Positions 37,217 to 45,813 of a stretch of DNA of 64,000 nt are shown in pieces. Positions within the stretch are counted from its first letter, which is position 1. Every line of letters begins with the position of its first letter. The position numbers and the translations under genes are program-made. Source of the DNA: Balneolaceae bacterium UBA3186 (GTDB lineage: Bacteria; Bacteroidota; Rhodothermia; Balneolales; Balneolaceae); the NCBI GenBank assembly GCA_002364085.1, contig DEXK01000012.1, forward strand, positions 1-64,000. Direction: 5' to 3'. The notes beneath the pieces were generated by a model. The model was not told the DNA's origin. It did not search any database and saw only the letters and a program-made list of their open reading frames with translations.

Positions 37217-37924
37217 TTAAATAAAGTGATAAGCCTTTGGTAATCCCATTGCATCTTTCTCAACGTCTGATGGAATTGTTTTAAGAGGTTTTTCTTTTGA
37301 CCATTTGGCAAACAGAGCCAACACCATTGCATCAACAATATCATCTTCTGCAATCTCACTGCGTCTGTATTCTTCCTTAATATCACGGAAAAAATCATCT
37401 ACAACAGGCTCTTCTTCTTCTATCAAACCAAGTCTGTGCTTTATGCCTTTCTTCAGGTTTTTCTTTTGAAAGATCTCTCCCTGATTCAGGATCTGAAATA
37501 AATGTTCAGGGTGACTTTCCAGTACTTTTTCTTCAAGTCCTTTATGAGTAGTAAGCAGATCATCCACCATTTGAATCTTTGGGGTTATATTCCAAGATTG
37601 AAGTGATAGCTTCTTCTCTGTGTATTCGTAGCTGATCATATTTGCTTCCACATAACTTGGGGCTGCAAGTGCGGGACGAATCGGGGGAGAAAAAACACTT
37701 GATGAATAACTTCCACCTACCTCTTTTCTCATTAAAGCATCGCATTCACGAGTGTATTCTTCGTCCTCTAAACCAATGGGCATATCAAGAAATACACGAT
37801 CAATTTCAAGAAACTTTTCTTCTAATTGCTCCTTGGTTTCAAGTACTTCCCATCTTTCATTTCCCTCATCAAAAGAGATGAATAACCATCCGATTTTACA
37901 CCCGTCAATGCCGCCTGTTTTCAT
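37217..37924 (-). CDS. DUF429 family protein (RNase H-like fold, predicted nuclease)
   Basis: 235-aa protein of the DUF429 family. N-terminal GGIDGCKIGWLFISFD matches the first strand with its acidic residue, VFLDMPIGL is the second conserved acidic strand, and SPPIRPAL plus IAEDDIVDAMVLALFA near the C-terminus are diagnostic. The fold resembles RNase H-like nucleases, but activity is unproven. Its ATG overlaps the aspS stop by 1 base (TGATG arrangement), so it is translationally coupled to aspS. Confidence 0.88.
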   Translation of the reverse strand: MKTGGIDGCKIGWLFISFDEGNERWEVLETKEQLEEKFLEIDRVFLDMPIGLEDEEYTRECDALMRKEVGGSYSSSVFSPPIRPALAAPSYVEANMISYEYTEKKLSLQSWNITPKIQMVDDLLTTHKGLEEKVLESHPEHLFQILNQGEIFQKKNLKKGIKHRLGLIEEEEPVVDDFFRDIKEEYRRSEIAEDDIVDAMVLALFAKWSKEKPLKTIPSDVEKDAMGLPKAYHFI

Positions 37925-39696
37925 CAGCTTAACTTCTTTTTTAACTGAATATGTAATTCATCAAGTTGATGTTTGTCTACTACATCCGGACTATTATCCA
38001 TCAAACTTTGTGCTTTTTGATTTTTCGGAAAAGCTATCACCTCTTTCAAGCTTTTAGCTCCGGTCAACAACATCACCGCTCGGTCTACTCCAAAAGCAAT
38101 TCCGCCATGTGGAGGAGCGCCATATTTGAATGCATCCAGTAAAAATCCGAATTTCTCCTGAGCTTCTTCTTCGCCAATGCCCAGTAATTCGAATACTCTT
38201 TGCTGTAATTTTTGATCATGAATTCTGATAGACCCGCCACCAAGTTCGTTTCCGTTTAGTACCAGATCATAAGCTCTTGCTTTAACTGCACCCGGATCAG
38301 ATTCCATCAATTCCATGTCTTCTTCTTTAGGCGATGTAAACGGATGATGCATAGCGTGGTATCTTCTGGATTCCTCATCCCATTCCAATAATGGAAATTC
38401 AGTTACCCATAAAAACTTATAAGTATTCTCATCTATCAAGCCAAATTCTTTACCCATCATCAACCTTAACTGACCGAGTTGCTTAAGAACACTTGGTTTT
38501 GGTCCGGCTAGAATTAGAACGAGATCTCCTTTTTCAGCTCCCGAAGCTGCTACCATTTCAGCAACGATATCTTCAGTAAGGAATTTCCCAACGCTGCATA
38601 ATGGTCCGTCTTCCTGCATCTTAATATAGATTAAACCACCTGCACCTGTTTCTTTTTTAACACGTTCGGTTAATCTGTCTATCGCACCACGCCCCATTTC
38701 TCCTTGTCCGGGAACAGTGATTCCAATTACGCCGCCGCCATCGGCAACTGTTCCTGAGAACACTTTAAATTCAGCATCTTTAACGATCTCGGAGAAATCT
38801 TTAAATTCTAGTCCAAATCTTATGTCCGGCTTATCTGAGCCATACGTATTCATAGCCTCTTCGTAGCTCATTCTTGGAAAAGGTGTTTCAACCTCGTAAT
38901 TCACCGTGTCCTTAAATACCTTTTTCATTAACGCTTCGTGAGTAGAGTAAATATCTTCTTCATCCACAAAACTCATTTCCACATCTATTTGAGTAAATTC
39001 CGGCTGTCGATCTGCTCTCAAATCTTCATCACGAAAACACTTCACGATCTGGAAATATCTGTCAAACCCTGAAACCATAAGTAATTGTTTGTAGGTCTGT
39101 GGACTTTGAGGAAGCGCAAAGAATTTCCCTTCATTCACCCTGCTTGGCACTAAATAATCTCTGGCACCTTCTGGTGTACTTCGCATAAGTACAGGCGTTT
39201 CTACCTCAGCAAACTCCAGATTATGATAGAAAGAGCGCACTGATTGATAAAATTTTGACCTGAGCATCAATCTGTCCTGAGATTCAGGACGTCTGAGATC
39301 CAAGTATCTGTACTTTAACCTGACATCTTCATTGGTAGCAATTCCATCTTTAATTTCAAACGGCGGAGTTTCTGCTTCTGAGTAAAAGATCAGATCAGTA
39401 GCTTCTACTTCAATTTCTCCGGTAACCAAATTTGGATTGATGTTTTCTTCGCCTCGAGTAATCACTTTTCCTTTCACGCCAATTACATACTCAGCTCTTA
39501 GTTCTTCAGCCTTGGAATGTACTTTTTCATCTGTCTCAGTAAAAACTACTTGAGTGATTCCGTACCTATCGCGAAGGTCTATGAAGATCACTCCACCAAG
39601 ATCACGCCGTGGGCCAACCCAACCGTTTAATATTACTTCTTCACCGATATTCTCGGCTGTTAATTCTCCGCAGGTATGTGTTCTTTTTAAAGTCAT
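37924..39696 (-). CDS. aspS: Aspartyl-tRNA synthetase
   Basis: 590-aa bacterial-type class IIb synthetase. It has an N-terminal OB-fold anticodon domain (NGWVGPRRDLGGVIFIDLRDRYGITQVVF), motif 2 region FRDEDLRADRQPEFTQID, the bacterial GAD insertion domain in the middle, and motif 3 GGIAFGVDRAVMLLTG. Normal length. Whether it also charges tRNA-Asn depends on the presence of AsnRS elsewhere. Upstream of, and coupled to, the DUF429 gene. Confidence 0.98.
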   Translation of the reverse strand: MTLKRTHTCGELTAENIGEEVILNGWVGPRRDLGGVIFIDLRDRYGITQVVFTETDEKVHSKAEELRAEYVIGVKGKVITRGEENINPNLVTGEIEVEATDLIFYSEAETPPFEIKDGIATNEDVRLKYRYLDLRRPESQDRLMLRSKFYQSVRSFYHNLEFAEVETPVLMRSTPEGARDYLVPSRVNEGKFFALPQSPQTYKQLLMVSGFDRYFQIVKCFRDEDLRADRQPEFTQIDVEMSFVDEEDIYSTHEALMKKVFKDTVNYEVETPFPRMSYEEAMNTYGSDKPDIRFGLEFKDFSEIVKDAEFKVFSGTVADGGGVIGITVPGQGEMGRGAIDRLTERVKKETGAGGLIYIKMQEDGPLCSVGKFLTEDIVAEMVAASGAEKGDLVLILAGPKPSVLKQLGQLRLMMGKEFGLIDENTYKFLWVTEFPLLEWDEESRRYHAMHHPFTSPKEEDMELMESDPGAVKARAYDLVLNGNELGGGSIRIHDQKLQQRVFELLGIGEEEAQEKFGFLLDAFKYGAPPHGGIAFGVDRAVMLLTGAKSLKEVIAFPKNQKAQSLMDNSPDVVDKHQLDELHIQLKKKLS

Positions 39697-39777
39697 TTTT
39701 AGGTTAAGTGAATCGTAGAATGAAAACTTTGGTTATAAGAACGCCAAAAATAAGGAATACCATAACGAATAGCTTGT

Positions 39778-40206
39778 TTGATGTCACTTGAAACTATTTT
39801 TTTGATAAACACCTTCTCTACTTTTTTTATGACAGGTTTAATTTGGTATGTGCAGCTTGCTCATTATCCATCTTTTCACTTCATAAGTGATGAAAATTTT
39901 AGCAGATTTCATAAACATCACTCTATGAGAACCGGAATTATTGTGATGCCTGTTATGAGCATTGAACTTGCAACTTCAGGCGTTCTTGCATGGATGGAAG
40001 GCTGGACAACTCTCAACGCTTTTGGTTTTTATCTGGTGATATTGATATGGCTTTTCACATTTTTGCTTTCCGTACCCAAGCATAATGCCTTAAAACACGG
40101 CAAAGTGGATTCACTGATCGATGGATTGGTAAATACCAACTGGTTCAGGACTATTCTTTGGAGCATGAAAAGCGGGCTAAGTTTTTGGGTGCTTTTGGAA
40201 TTTTGA
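39778..40206 (+). CDS. Hypothetical four-span membrane protein
   Basis: 142-aa protein with four predicted membrane helices (about 5-27, 53-73, 80-101, 120-140). It carries conserved-looking polar spots within or beside helices: WYVQLAHYPSF, FHKHHSMRTG, and VPKHNALKHGK with LVNTNWFRTILWSMKSG. The paired His-rich loops could bind metal or heme, but I do not recognise the family. It starts 82 bp from the divergent aspS gene and is followed by a repeat-bearing gap. Confidence 0.75.
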   Translation: MMSLETIFLINTFSTFFMTGLIWYVQLAHYPSFHFISDENFSRFHKHHSMRTGIIVMPVMSIELATSGVLAWMEGWTTLNAFGFYLVILIWLFTFLLSVPKHNALKHGKVDSLIDGLVNTNWFRTILWSMKSGLSFWVLLEF

Positions 40207-40292
40207 TGCCCAAAATAAAAAGATCATCCTTGTAGATGTTAGGTGATTCGTTGACAAAGTTTCTTTATCCCAACCTCAATATTGCAAGCAGG

Positions 40293-40320
40293 TCATCCCG
40301 AACTTGTTTCGGGATCTTTG
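40293..40320. repeat. REP-like palindrome, copy A
   Basis: Arms ATCCCGAA and TTCGGGAT around CTTGT, preceded by GTC and followed by CTTT. The same 28-base unit occurs inverted at 40476-40503, giving a BIME-like pair. Confidence 0.8.
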
Positions 40321-40475
40321 TAAGGAACACATCTTGAATCTTTATTAATGACTTAAAACAAAGCCTATCTATATTTTTGACCAACTTCGGATAAACTAGC
40401 AATACATTAATAAACGGGATTGGTATGATACATTAAAATAATAGATGCTCGGATATTTAAACTAAGCCACTCCGT

Positions 40476-40503
40476 AAGATCCTGAAACAAGTTCAGGATG
40501 ACC
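40476..40503. repeat. REP-like palindrome, copy B (inverted)
   Basis: Arms ATCCTGAA and TTCAGGAT around ACAAG. Reverse complement of copy A with compensating changes (CCCGAA/TTCGGG to CCTGAA/TTCAGG) that keep the stem paired. Confidence 0.8.
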
Positions 40504-40610
40504 CATTATATGCATTGATTCATAACATCAAGAAAAATAATTCTTGCCTAACCAACTATTTTAATTAAATTAGCTGTCCATTTGTAAACCAATGAGCCTG
40601 GGGAGGTCTC

Positions 40611-41249
40611 ATGGGTACTATTACCACCATTGTTGCGGACGGCAACGAAATATTCAGGCATGGATTAAGCTCCATTCTTCGTGAGGCAGATTTTGAGATC
40701 CTCAGCGAAATAGATAATGGTGCGCTTATTTTAACAGCATATGAAAACGTGTTGCCAGAACTGTGTGTCATTTCATTTGATATGCCTGAAATAAGTGGAA
40801 TCCAATTAGCCAATAAGATCACTGATAAATTCCCCAACGCTAAGATCTTAATTCTTGCTGATAATGCTTCAGAAAAAACTCTAAATGAATTTCTGGATTC
40901 CGGTGCAAACGGGTTGCTCCTGAAATCTGCTGACAAGATCGAACTTGTGGAAGCAGCCAAAAAGATCTCTGAAGGAGAAACTCATCTTGGTAAGCAATTC
41001 TCAAAAATGATGACCAGAGAATATTTACGATTATCCAGACTAAAAAAAGGAACAAAAACCTCTATCACCCCAAGAGAACAAGAAGTGCTTTCATATTTGG
41101 TAAAAGGACTCACCAGTTCAGAGATCGGAAAAAAATTATTTATTAGCCCGAGAACGGTCGACAAACACCGAACTAATCTTCTTAAGAAACTCGGTTTAAA
41201 AAACACCGCCAGCCTTGTCCGCTACGCTTTAAGTAACGATGTAGCATAG
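40611..41249 (+). CDS. NarL/FixJ-type transcription regulator with a receiver lacking the phosphoacceptor Asp
   Basis: 212-aa two-domain regulator. The C-terminal LuxR-type HTH is intact (ITPREQEVLSYLVKGLTSSEIGKKLFISPRTVDKHRTNLLKKLG). The receiver has one N-terminal acid (VADGNE, Asp10 without its partner) and a conserved Lys (LLLKSADK), but the strand-3 phosphosite reads LCVISFDMPE, with Ser55 where the Asp is normally found; Asp57 is two residues off. It is therefore probably phosphorylation-independent. Preceded by an exceptional GGGGAGG Shine-Dalgarno 4 bases before the ATG. Confidence 0.92.
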   Translation: MGTITTIVADGNEIFRHGLSSILREADFEILSEIDNGALILTAYENVLPELCVISFDMPEISGIQLANKITDKFPNAKILILADNASEKTLNEFLDSGANGLLLKSADKIELVEAAKKISEGETHLGKQFSKMMTREYLRLSRLKKGTKTSITPREQEVLSYLVKGLTSSEIGKKLFISPRTVDKHRTNLLKKLGLKNTASLVRYALSNDVA

Positions 41250-41324
41250 CTTTTTTTACGTACCGTAGCTGTTATTTGTAATTTTAGTTTTGACATTTAC
41301 ACCGTCACTACATAAAAGTACGTA

Positions 41325-41450
41325 TACAAATTACGCAAATCTCACTATTGAGCGTGTTGAGCGTTAGACTTATGTTTTAATTGCAAATGGGGTAATAGCC
41401 GTCTGTAGATGATATTAGCCGACCTACATTGATTTGGGGTCGGCTTTTTT
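41325..41450 (+). ncRNA. Candidate small RNA with its own promoter and terminator
   Basis: A perfect TTGACA (41290-41295), a 17-bp spacer and TAAAAG (41313-41318) form a promoter-like pair inside the 199-bp gap. About 125 bp later a strong terminator (41417-41450) follows. No open frame of note lies between. Alternatively this is the 3' leader and terminator of the NarL-type gene. Confidence 0.3.
41417..41450 (+). terminator. Rho-independent terminator
   Basis: Stem AGCCGACC (41417-41424) with GGTCGGCT (41438-41445), then TTTTTT. The T run reaches the stop codon of the convergent TM2 gene. Confidence 0.85.
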
Positions 41451-42105
41451 ATGGATAGAAATCATCACTTCTACCGGAAATCTGATGCTTTTTCTCGGGT
41501 TGCCTTAACTCATGGAACTTCATTTCAACAATACTGTTGTGTTCCTTTACTTGTTTACCTAAAGTAAACAGGTCATATACAGCCCCAAGGCCAAAGGCTC
41601 CTCCGGTTGCAAACCAACCAAGTCCCGTTCCATACTTTTCCAGATAAAAACGTTGAAAGCCAAGTGTTCCGAAAAACCCGACCAGCCATAACAGATAAGC
41701 GATCTTTTTAGATTTGAACTGACTCGGATCTTTAAATCTTTTGGGAATCAATGACTTTTTCCCGGTTCCTGCTTTTTCCAAAAATTCATCGATACTTACT
41801 AATATTCTCTTTGCCAGTCTCTTTACTCTTGGATTGGCATTCTGAGCCATATCCAGTTCCCCTTCAAGAATTCCTTTTTCGAAGTTGAACTCATCCAGTA
41901 GTTTGTTGATATCGATCTTGCCATTCAGATGAGCTTTGATCTTTCTGTTCAGGTTCTGGAGTGAATCGTGAATAGAAGTGATCAGATTGGACTGCTCTTT
42001 TTCCTCATCGGACAAATCCTGCACAACTTCTTCGTATTTCTCATACGCTTTCAGAAATACATTTTGAGCAATATAAATGAGTTCGAGCTGGTCTGACCTA
42101 TTCAC
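41449..42105 (-). CDS. TM2-domain membrane protein
   Basis: 218-aa protein. The N-terminal 120 residues are charged and helical (EKYEEVVQDLSDEEKEQSN..., probable coiled coil). The C-terminal TM2 domain (PF05154) covers about residues 134-192: SKKIAYLLWLVGFFGTLGFQRFYLEKYGTGLGWF followed by a second hydrophobic helix with the typical YDLFTLGKQVKEHN. TM2 proteins are small helical hairpins of largely unknown role. The start is a GTG at 42103-42105. The function of the soluble part is not recognised. Confidence 0.85.
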   Translation of the reverse strand: MNRSDQLELIYIAQNVFLKAYEKYEEVVQDLSDEEKEQSNLITSIHDSLQNLNRKIKAHLNGKIDINKLLDEFNFEKGILEGELDMAQNANPRVKRLAKRILVSIDEFLEKAGTGKKSLIPKRFKDPSQFKSKKIAYLLWLVGFFGTLGFQRFYLEKYGTGLGWFATGGAFGLGAVYDLFTLGKQVKEHNSIVEMKFHELRQPEKKHQISGRSDDFYP

Positions 42106-42230
42106 GTGATGTTAGTTTGTTTTTTAAAAGAACCGAATAAAATCCGGTTACTGATACCCTGATTTTGAAAATATGTTACGCGGTTAATAAAACCTACTCG
42201 AATAAATATACCGGATGGGGTCTTAAATAA

Positions 42231-42263
42231 AAAAAGCCCGGATTATTTCTGAATCGGGCTTTT
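42231..42263 (-). terminator. Rho-independent terminator of tRNA-Met
   Basis: Stem AAAAGCCCG with CGGGCTTTT around GATTATTTCTGAAT. On the minus strand it is followed by a U-rich run and lies 10 bp beyond the tRNA-Met 3' end. Confidence 0.8.
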
Positions 42264-42272
42264 CTATTTGTG

Positions 42273-42346
42273 TAGCGTGGGACGGAATTGAACCGTCGAC
42301 CTCACGATTATGAGTCGTGCGCTCTAACCATCTGAGCTACCACGCC
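42273..42346 (-). tRNA. tRNA with CAT anticodon (probably elongator tRNA-Met)
   Basis: Minus-strand cloverleaf with acceptor GGCGTGG/CCACGCT (one G-U at the first pair), D-arm GCTC/GAGC, anticodon stem CACGA/TCGTG and loop CTCATAA. The T-arm is GACGG/CCGTC with loop TTCAATT. The first pair is G-U, not the unpaired 1-72 of initiator tRNA. A lysidine-modified tRNA-Ile cannot be fully excluded from the anticodon alone. Confidence 0.92.
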
Positions 42347-42513
42347 ATTTGTCAATAAATTGAAAGCTTATATACTCAAATTCCAAATGACAATTTGTGA
42401 TCTCGAGCTTTCGTGGCTCTTCTTTTTTCAAAGAACTCCAAATATAAGGACTTCCAACATCAACCGTAAACAATTTTTCAGGGAAATCTGCTATAACTCA
42501 CTTCTAAGTTTGT

Positions 42514-42521
42514 TACCTTTG
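42514..42521 (+). promoter_or_regulatory. Candidate Bacteroidota-type -7 box of proS
   Basis: TACCTTTG matches TAnnTTTG and lies 10 bp before the paired palindromes and 85 bp before the proS ATG. If used, the whole repeat pair falls in the 5' leader. Confidence 0.35.
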
Positions 42522-42530
42522 GTTTTTCTA

Positions 42531-42593
42531 AACCCTGTCAGGGTTTAGAGATATTATCCCTGAATAAAAAATTGCAGAAACCCTGACAGGGTT
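42531..42593. repeat. Paired inverted palindromes in the proS leader
   Basis: AACCCTGTCAGGGTTT (42531-42546) and AAACCCTGACAGGGTT (42578-42593) are exact reverse complements. Each is also nearly self-complementary around its TGTCA/TGACA centre. They are separated by 31 bp and end 12 bp before the proS start codon. Confidence 0.9.
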
Positions 42594-42605
42594 GCACAGA
42601 AAATT

Positions 42606-44075
42606 ATGGCGCAGAAGATCACAAAAAGAGAAAAAGATTATTCACAATGGTACCTGGATGTTGTAAAGGAAGCCAAACTTGCTGAACATTCTCCGGTGCG
42701 TGGATGTATGGTTATTCGTCCTACAGGAATGGCTCTGTGGGAAAACATGCAGCAAGGTCTGGACAAAATGTTCAAAGATACCGGACACGAAAATGCTTAC
42801 TTCCCTCTTTTTATCCCGAAATCTTTTCTTTCTAAAGAAGCTCAACACGTAGAGGGTTTTGCAAAAGAGTGCGCCGTTGTCACTCACAGTAGATTAAAAG
42901 CTGTAGATGGCGGAGTGGAAGTTGATCCGGAATCCAAATTGGAGGAAGAGCTTATTGTTCGTCCAACTTCAGAGACTATTATCTGGGATACGTACAGAGG
43001 CTGGATCCAATCGTACCGTGATCTTCCGATCTTAGTAAATCAATGGGCGAATGTTGTGCGTTGGGAAATGAGAACTCGATTGTTCCTTAGAACGATGGAG
43101 TTTTTGTGGCAGGAAGGTCATACCGCACATGCAACTGAACAGGAAGCAGTAGATGAGACGCTCCAAATGCTGGAAGTGTATCGGACTTTTGCAGAAGATT
43201 ATATGGCCATGCCGGTAATCACCGGAGTTAAAACTGCAAGCGAACGGTTTGCAGGCGCCGTGGATACTTACTGTATTGAAGCATTGATGCAGGATGGCAA
43301 AGCATTGCAAGCAGGAACTTCTCACTTTTTAGGACAGAATTTTGCCAAAGCTTTTGATGTGAAATTTCAGGATAGCGATGGCGATCATAAATATGTTTGG
43401 GCTTCAAGTTGGGGCGTTTCAACCCGATTGATCGGGGGATTGATCATGACGCATTCGGATGATCAGGGATTGGTTATTCCTCCAAGATTGGCTCCGACTC
43501 AGGTTGTGATCGTTCCGATTTACAGAAGTGATGAAGAGCGAGAAACTGTTCTTGAATATGGTGATTCCATTTACAACGAGCTTAAAGATCTTGGAATTCG
43601 GGTAAAACTGGATGACAGAGATAATTACAAGCCCGGCTTCAAATTCGCTGAGCATGAAGCACAGGGAATTCCGTTGAGAATTGCAGTTGGACCAAGAGAT
43701 GTTCAAAAAGGAAATGTAGAGTTAGCACGACGAGATACTTTAAGTAAGTCTTTTGAATCCAGAGATGGAATTGGCTCTATGGTTAAAGAACTTTTGGAAA
43801 CCATTCAGGTTGATCTTTTTGAAGCTGCTAAGAAAAGAAGAGAAGAAGCTACTTCAGAAGTAGAAACTTACGATGAGTTCAAAAAAGTTCTGGAAGAAAA
43901 AGGCGGGTTCATTTACGCTCACTGGGATGGAACTGAAGAAACCGAGGAATTGGTTAAAAATGAAACCAAGGCAACAATCCGTTGTATTCCTTTAAAAACT
44001 GACGGTAAAGAAGGAAAATGCATGGTTACAGGAAAGCCTTCGAAACAGAAAGTGTTGTTTGCAAGGTCTTATTGA
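42606..44075 (+). CDS. proS: Prolyl-tRNA synthetase (archaeal/eukaryote type)
   Basis: 489-aa ProRS of the short type that lacks the bacterial editing insertion (INS). Residues 1-60 include DYSQWYLDVVKEAKLAEHSPVRGCMVIRPTGM. Motif 2 is RWEMRTRLFLRTMEFLWQEGHTAH, motif 3 is SWGVSTRLIGGLIMTHSDDQGLVIPP, and the C-terminal zinc-domain-like extension ends with KVLFARSY. This form is common in Bacteroidota. Its leader is unusually structured (paired palindromes 12 bp before the start). Confidence 0.97.
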   Translation: MAQKITKREKDYSQWYLDVVKEAKLAEHSPVRGCMVIRPTGMALWENMQQGLDKMFKDTGHENAYFPLFIPKSFLSKEAQHVEGFAKECAVVTHSRLKAVDGGVEVDPESKLEEELIVRPTSETIIWDTYRGWIQSYRDLPILVNQWANVVRWEMRTRLFLRTMEFLWQEGHTAHATEQEAVDETLQMLEVYRTFAEDYMAMPVITGVKTASERFAGAVDTYCIEALMQDGKALQAGTSHFLGQNFAKAFDVKFQDSDGDHKYVWASSWGVSTRLIGGLIMTHSDDQGLVIPPRLAPTQVVIVPIYRSDEERETVLEYGDSIYNELKDLGIRVKLDDRDNYKPGFKFAEHEAQGIPLRIAVGPRDVQKGNVELARRDTLSKSFESRDGIGSMVKELLETIQVDLFEAAKKRREEATSEVETYDEFKKVLEEKGGFIYAHWDGTEETEELVKNETKATIRCIPLKTDGKEGKCMVTGKPSKQKVLFARSY

Positions 44076-44092
44076 TCTCTTTACCTAACTCT

Positions 44093-44190
44093 TTATCCCC
44101 TCCGTGGGAGGGGAAACTTTTTAACTAAACCGGATTAAGTTATAAAGTCTTTCTCCCTCGGGGGAGAAAACAAAAGAGAGGGTAAGTTTT
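44093..44190. repeat. REP-like repeat downstream of proS
   Basis: Two linked hairpins: TCCCCTCCGTGGGAGGGGA at 44096-44114, and TCTCCCTCGGGGGAGA near 44152-44167, followed by AAGAGAGGGT. They resemble the CTCC-rich element at 62184-62240. Confidence 0.65.
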
Positions 44191-44231
44191 TGAGTATAAT
44201 TTTGTAACAAGCATAGTTTCTATTTAAACAA

Positions 44232-45734
44232 ATGAACATTCCTCCATATCCATATCATCTTTGTTCTGCGGAACAGTGCCGGAGAATGGACGAACGTACC
44301 ATCAATGAATTTGGGATTGATGGTTTCACGTTGATGGAACTCGCAGGTACTAAAGCTGCGGATTTCATCCTATCTGAAATCGATTCTAGATCTCATGGTT
44401 TATTTATATGCGGAAAAGGAAACAACGCCGGAGATGCTTTAGTTGTAGCGCGAATTCTTTCTGAGAAGGATCATCCGGTTACGATCTGTTTTGTTGGGGA
44501 ACCTGATTCTTTGAGTGTAGACACATCTAAGAATCAGGAGCTACTCAAAAAGTTGACAGGAAACATCACATTCGTTGAATGGGGATCTGATTTCGATTTT
44601 AGCGAATACGATTTTGTTGTGGACGGCATATTTGGCACAGGATTAAACTCCGAAGTCAGAGCTCCTTATAATGATGTGATAAATGGAGTAAATCAGTCTG
44701 ACAAAATTGTTTTTTCGCTCGATCTACCCTCCGGTTTACACGCTGATACCGGCAGAAAAATGGGAAACGCTGTACTTGCCGATTTCACTATTACATTCGG
44801 TGCGCTGAAAACAGGTTTCTATTTGAATGACGGTTTTGAACATTCAGGTCAAATTGTACTGTGCGAACTTCCTTTTCCTAATCATTTCAAAGAGAAGTCT
44901 GCTTTTCTGATTCATGAAGATTGGTTTTCAAAATCAGACACTAATCCGAAACATCGCGAGCACAAGTATGATGGTGGCGTACTATATATCATTGCAGGCT
45001 CGGAGGGTTTAACAGGAGCAGCAATTCTAGCAGCAGAAAGTGCGTGGAGTACCGGGGTTGGAGCCGTGATTCTGATCACTCCAAAAGGATTACTCAATAT
45101 TTATGAAAAGAACCTGACTCAGATCATCAAAAAATCCGTTGGCACTGATAAAGACACTTATTTCGCAACTTCTCACTTTGAGCAGGTACAAGCGATCTTA
45201 AATGAAAAGCCGGGATCGCTATTGATCGGCCCCGGGCTTGGCAGAGACCCTGAAACCGTAAATTTTGTTCAGGAATTGCTTTCTGATTTTATCGGAAATG
45301 TTGTTATCGATGCTGACGCTCTCTTCGCTCTTTCTGAATCTGACGGTTGGAAAAAACCTGATAATGCAAACTGGATTTTAACTCCACACCCGGGAGAGTT
45401 AAAAAATTTACTGTCTTCAGAAATTCAAGATGGGTTTGACCGATTACTTCAAGTTTCTAAAGCCTCGAAGGAAAATGGGGTCACAATTTTATCAAAAGGA
45501 TTTCCTTGTATTTTGGGAACAACTTTCGGAAATGCCTATTTAACAGCTTATGATACACGAATTTTTTCCCGTGCTGGTTTTGGAGATATATTAGCTGGAA
45601 AAATAGGTGGTTATCTTTTGATCATAAAAAAAACTGAGTCAGCCTGTATAAAAGCTTTAATTGACGGCAAACAAAAAGCTGAGATTCATTTCAATAATTC
45701 AACCACTGAACTTGAGCCAATTCATTTAATCTAA
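44232..45734 (+). CDS. nnr: Bifunctional NAD(P)H-hydrate epimerase/ADP-dependent dehydratase
   Basis: 500-aa fused repair enzyme. Residues 1-215 are the epimerase (NnrE/YjeF_N), with GIDGFTLMELAGTKAA, the nucleotide site FICGKGNNAGDALVVARIL and VDGIFGTGL. Residues 230-500 are the ADP/ATP-dependent dehydratase (NnrD), with HKYDGGVLYIIAGSEGLTGAAILAAESA, GPGLGRDP, VIDADAL, LTPHPGEL and GFGDILAGKIGGYL. Together they restore NAD(P)H from its hydrated forms. Complete length for a fusion. Confidence 0.96.
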   Translation: MNIPPYPYHLCSAEQCRRMDERTINEFGIDGFTLMELAGTKAADFILSEIDSRSHGLFICGKGNNAGDALVVARILSEKDHPVTICFVGEPDSLSVDTSKNQELLKKLTGNITFVEWGSDFDFSEYDFVVDGIFGTGLNSEVRAPYNDVINGVNQSDKIVFSLDLPSGLHADTGRKMGNAVLADFTITFGALKTGFYLNDGFEHSGQIVLCELPFPNHFKEKSAFLIHEDWFSKSDTNPKHREHKYDGGVLYIIAGSEGLTGAAILAAESAWSTGVGAVILITPKGLLNIYEKNLTQIIKKSVGTDKDTYFATSHFEQVQAILNEKPGSLLIGPGLGRDPETVNFVQELLSDFIGNVVIDADALFALSESDGWKKPDNANWILTPHPGELKNLLSSEIQDGFDRLLQVSKASKENGVTILSKGFPCILGTTFGNAYLTAYDTRIFSRAGFGDILAGKIGGYLLIIKKTESACIKALIDGKQKAEIHFNNSTTELEPIHLI

Positions 45735-45813
45735 GCGAGATATAAGCATCGAAATCATCTTTAAATATAAACGCTTTCTCGGAGGACTTGTAGCTATTTC
45801 AACCGTTATTATT

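Larger units (their letters stand above)
40207..40610. other. Gap carrying two inverted REP-like palindromes
   Basis: 404 bp without a supported gene. It holds two REP-like elements in opposite orientation (listed separately) and AT-rich filler. The last 50 bp precede the NarL-type regulator and include a strong GGGGAGG ribosome-binding site at 40600-40606. Confidence 0.7.
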
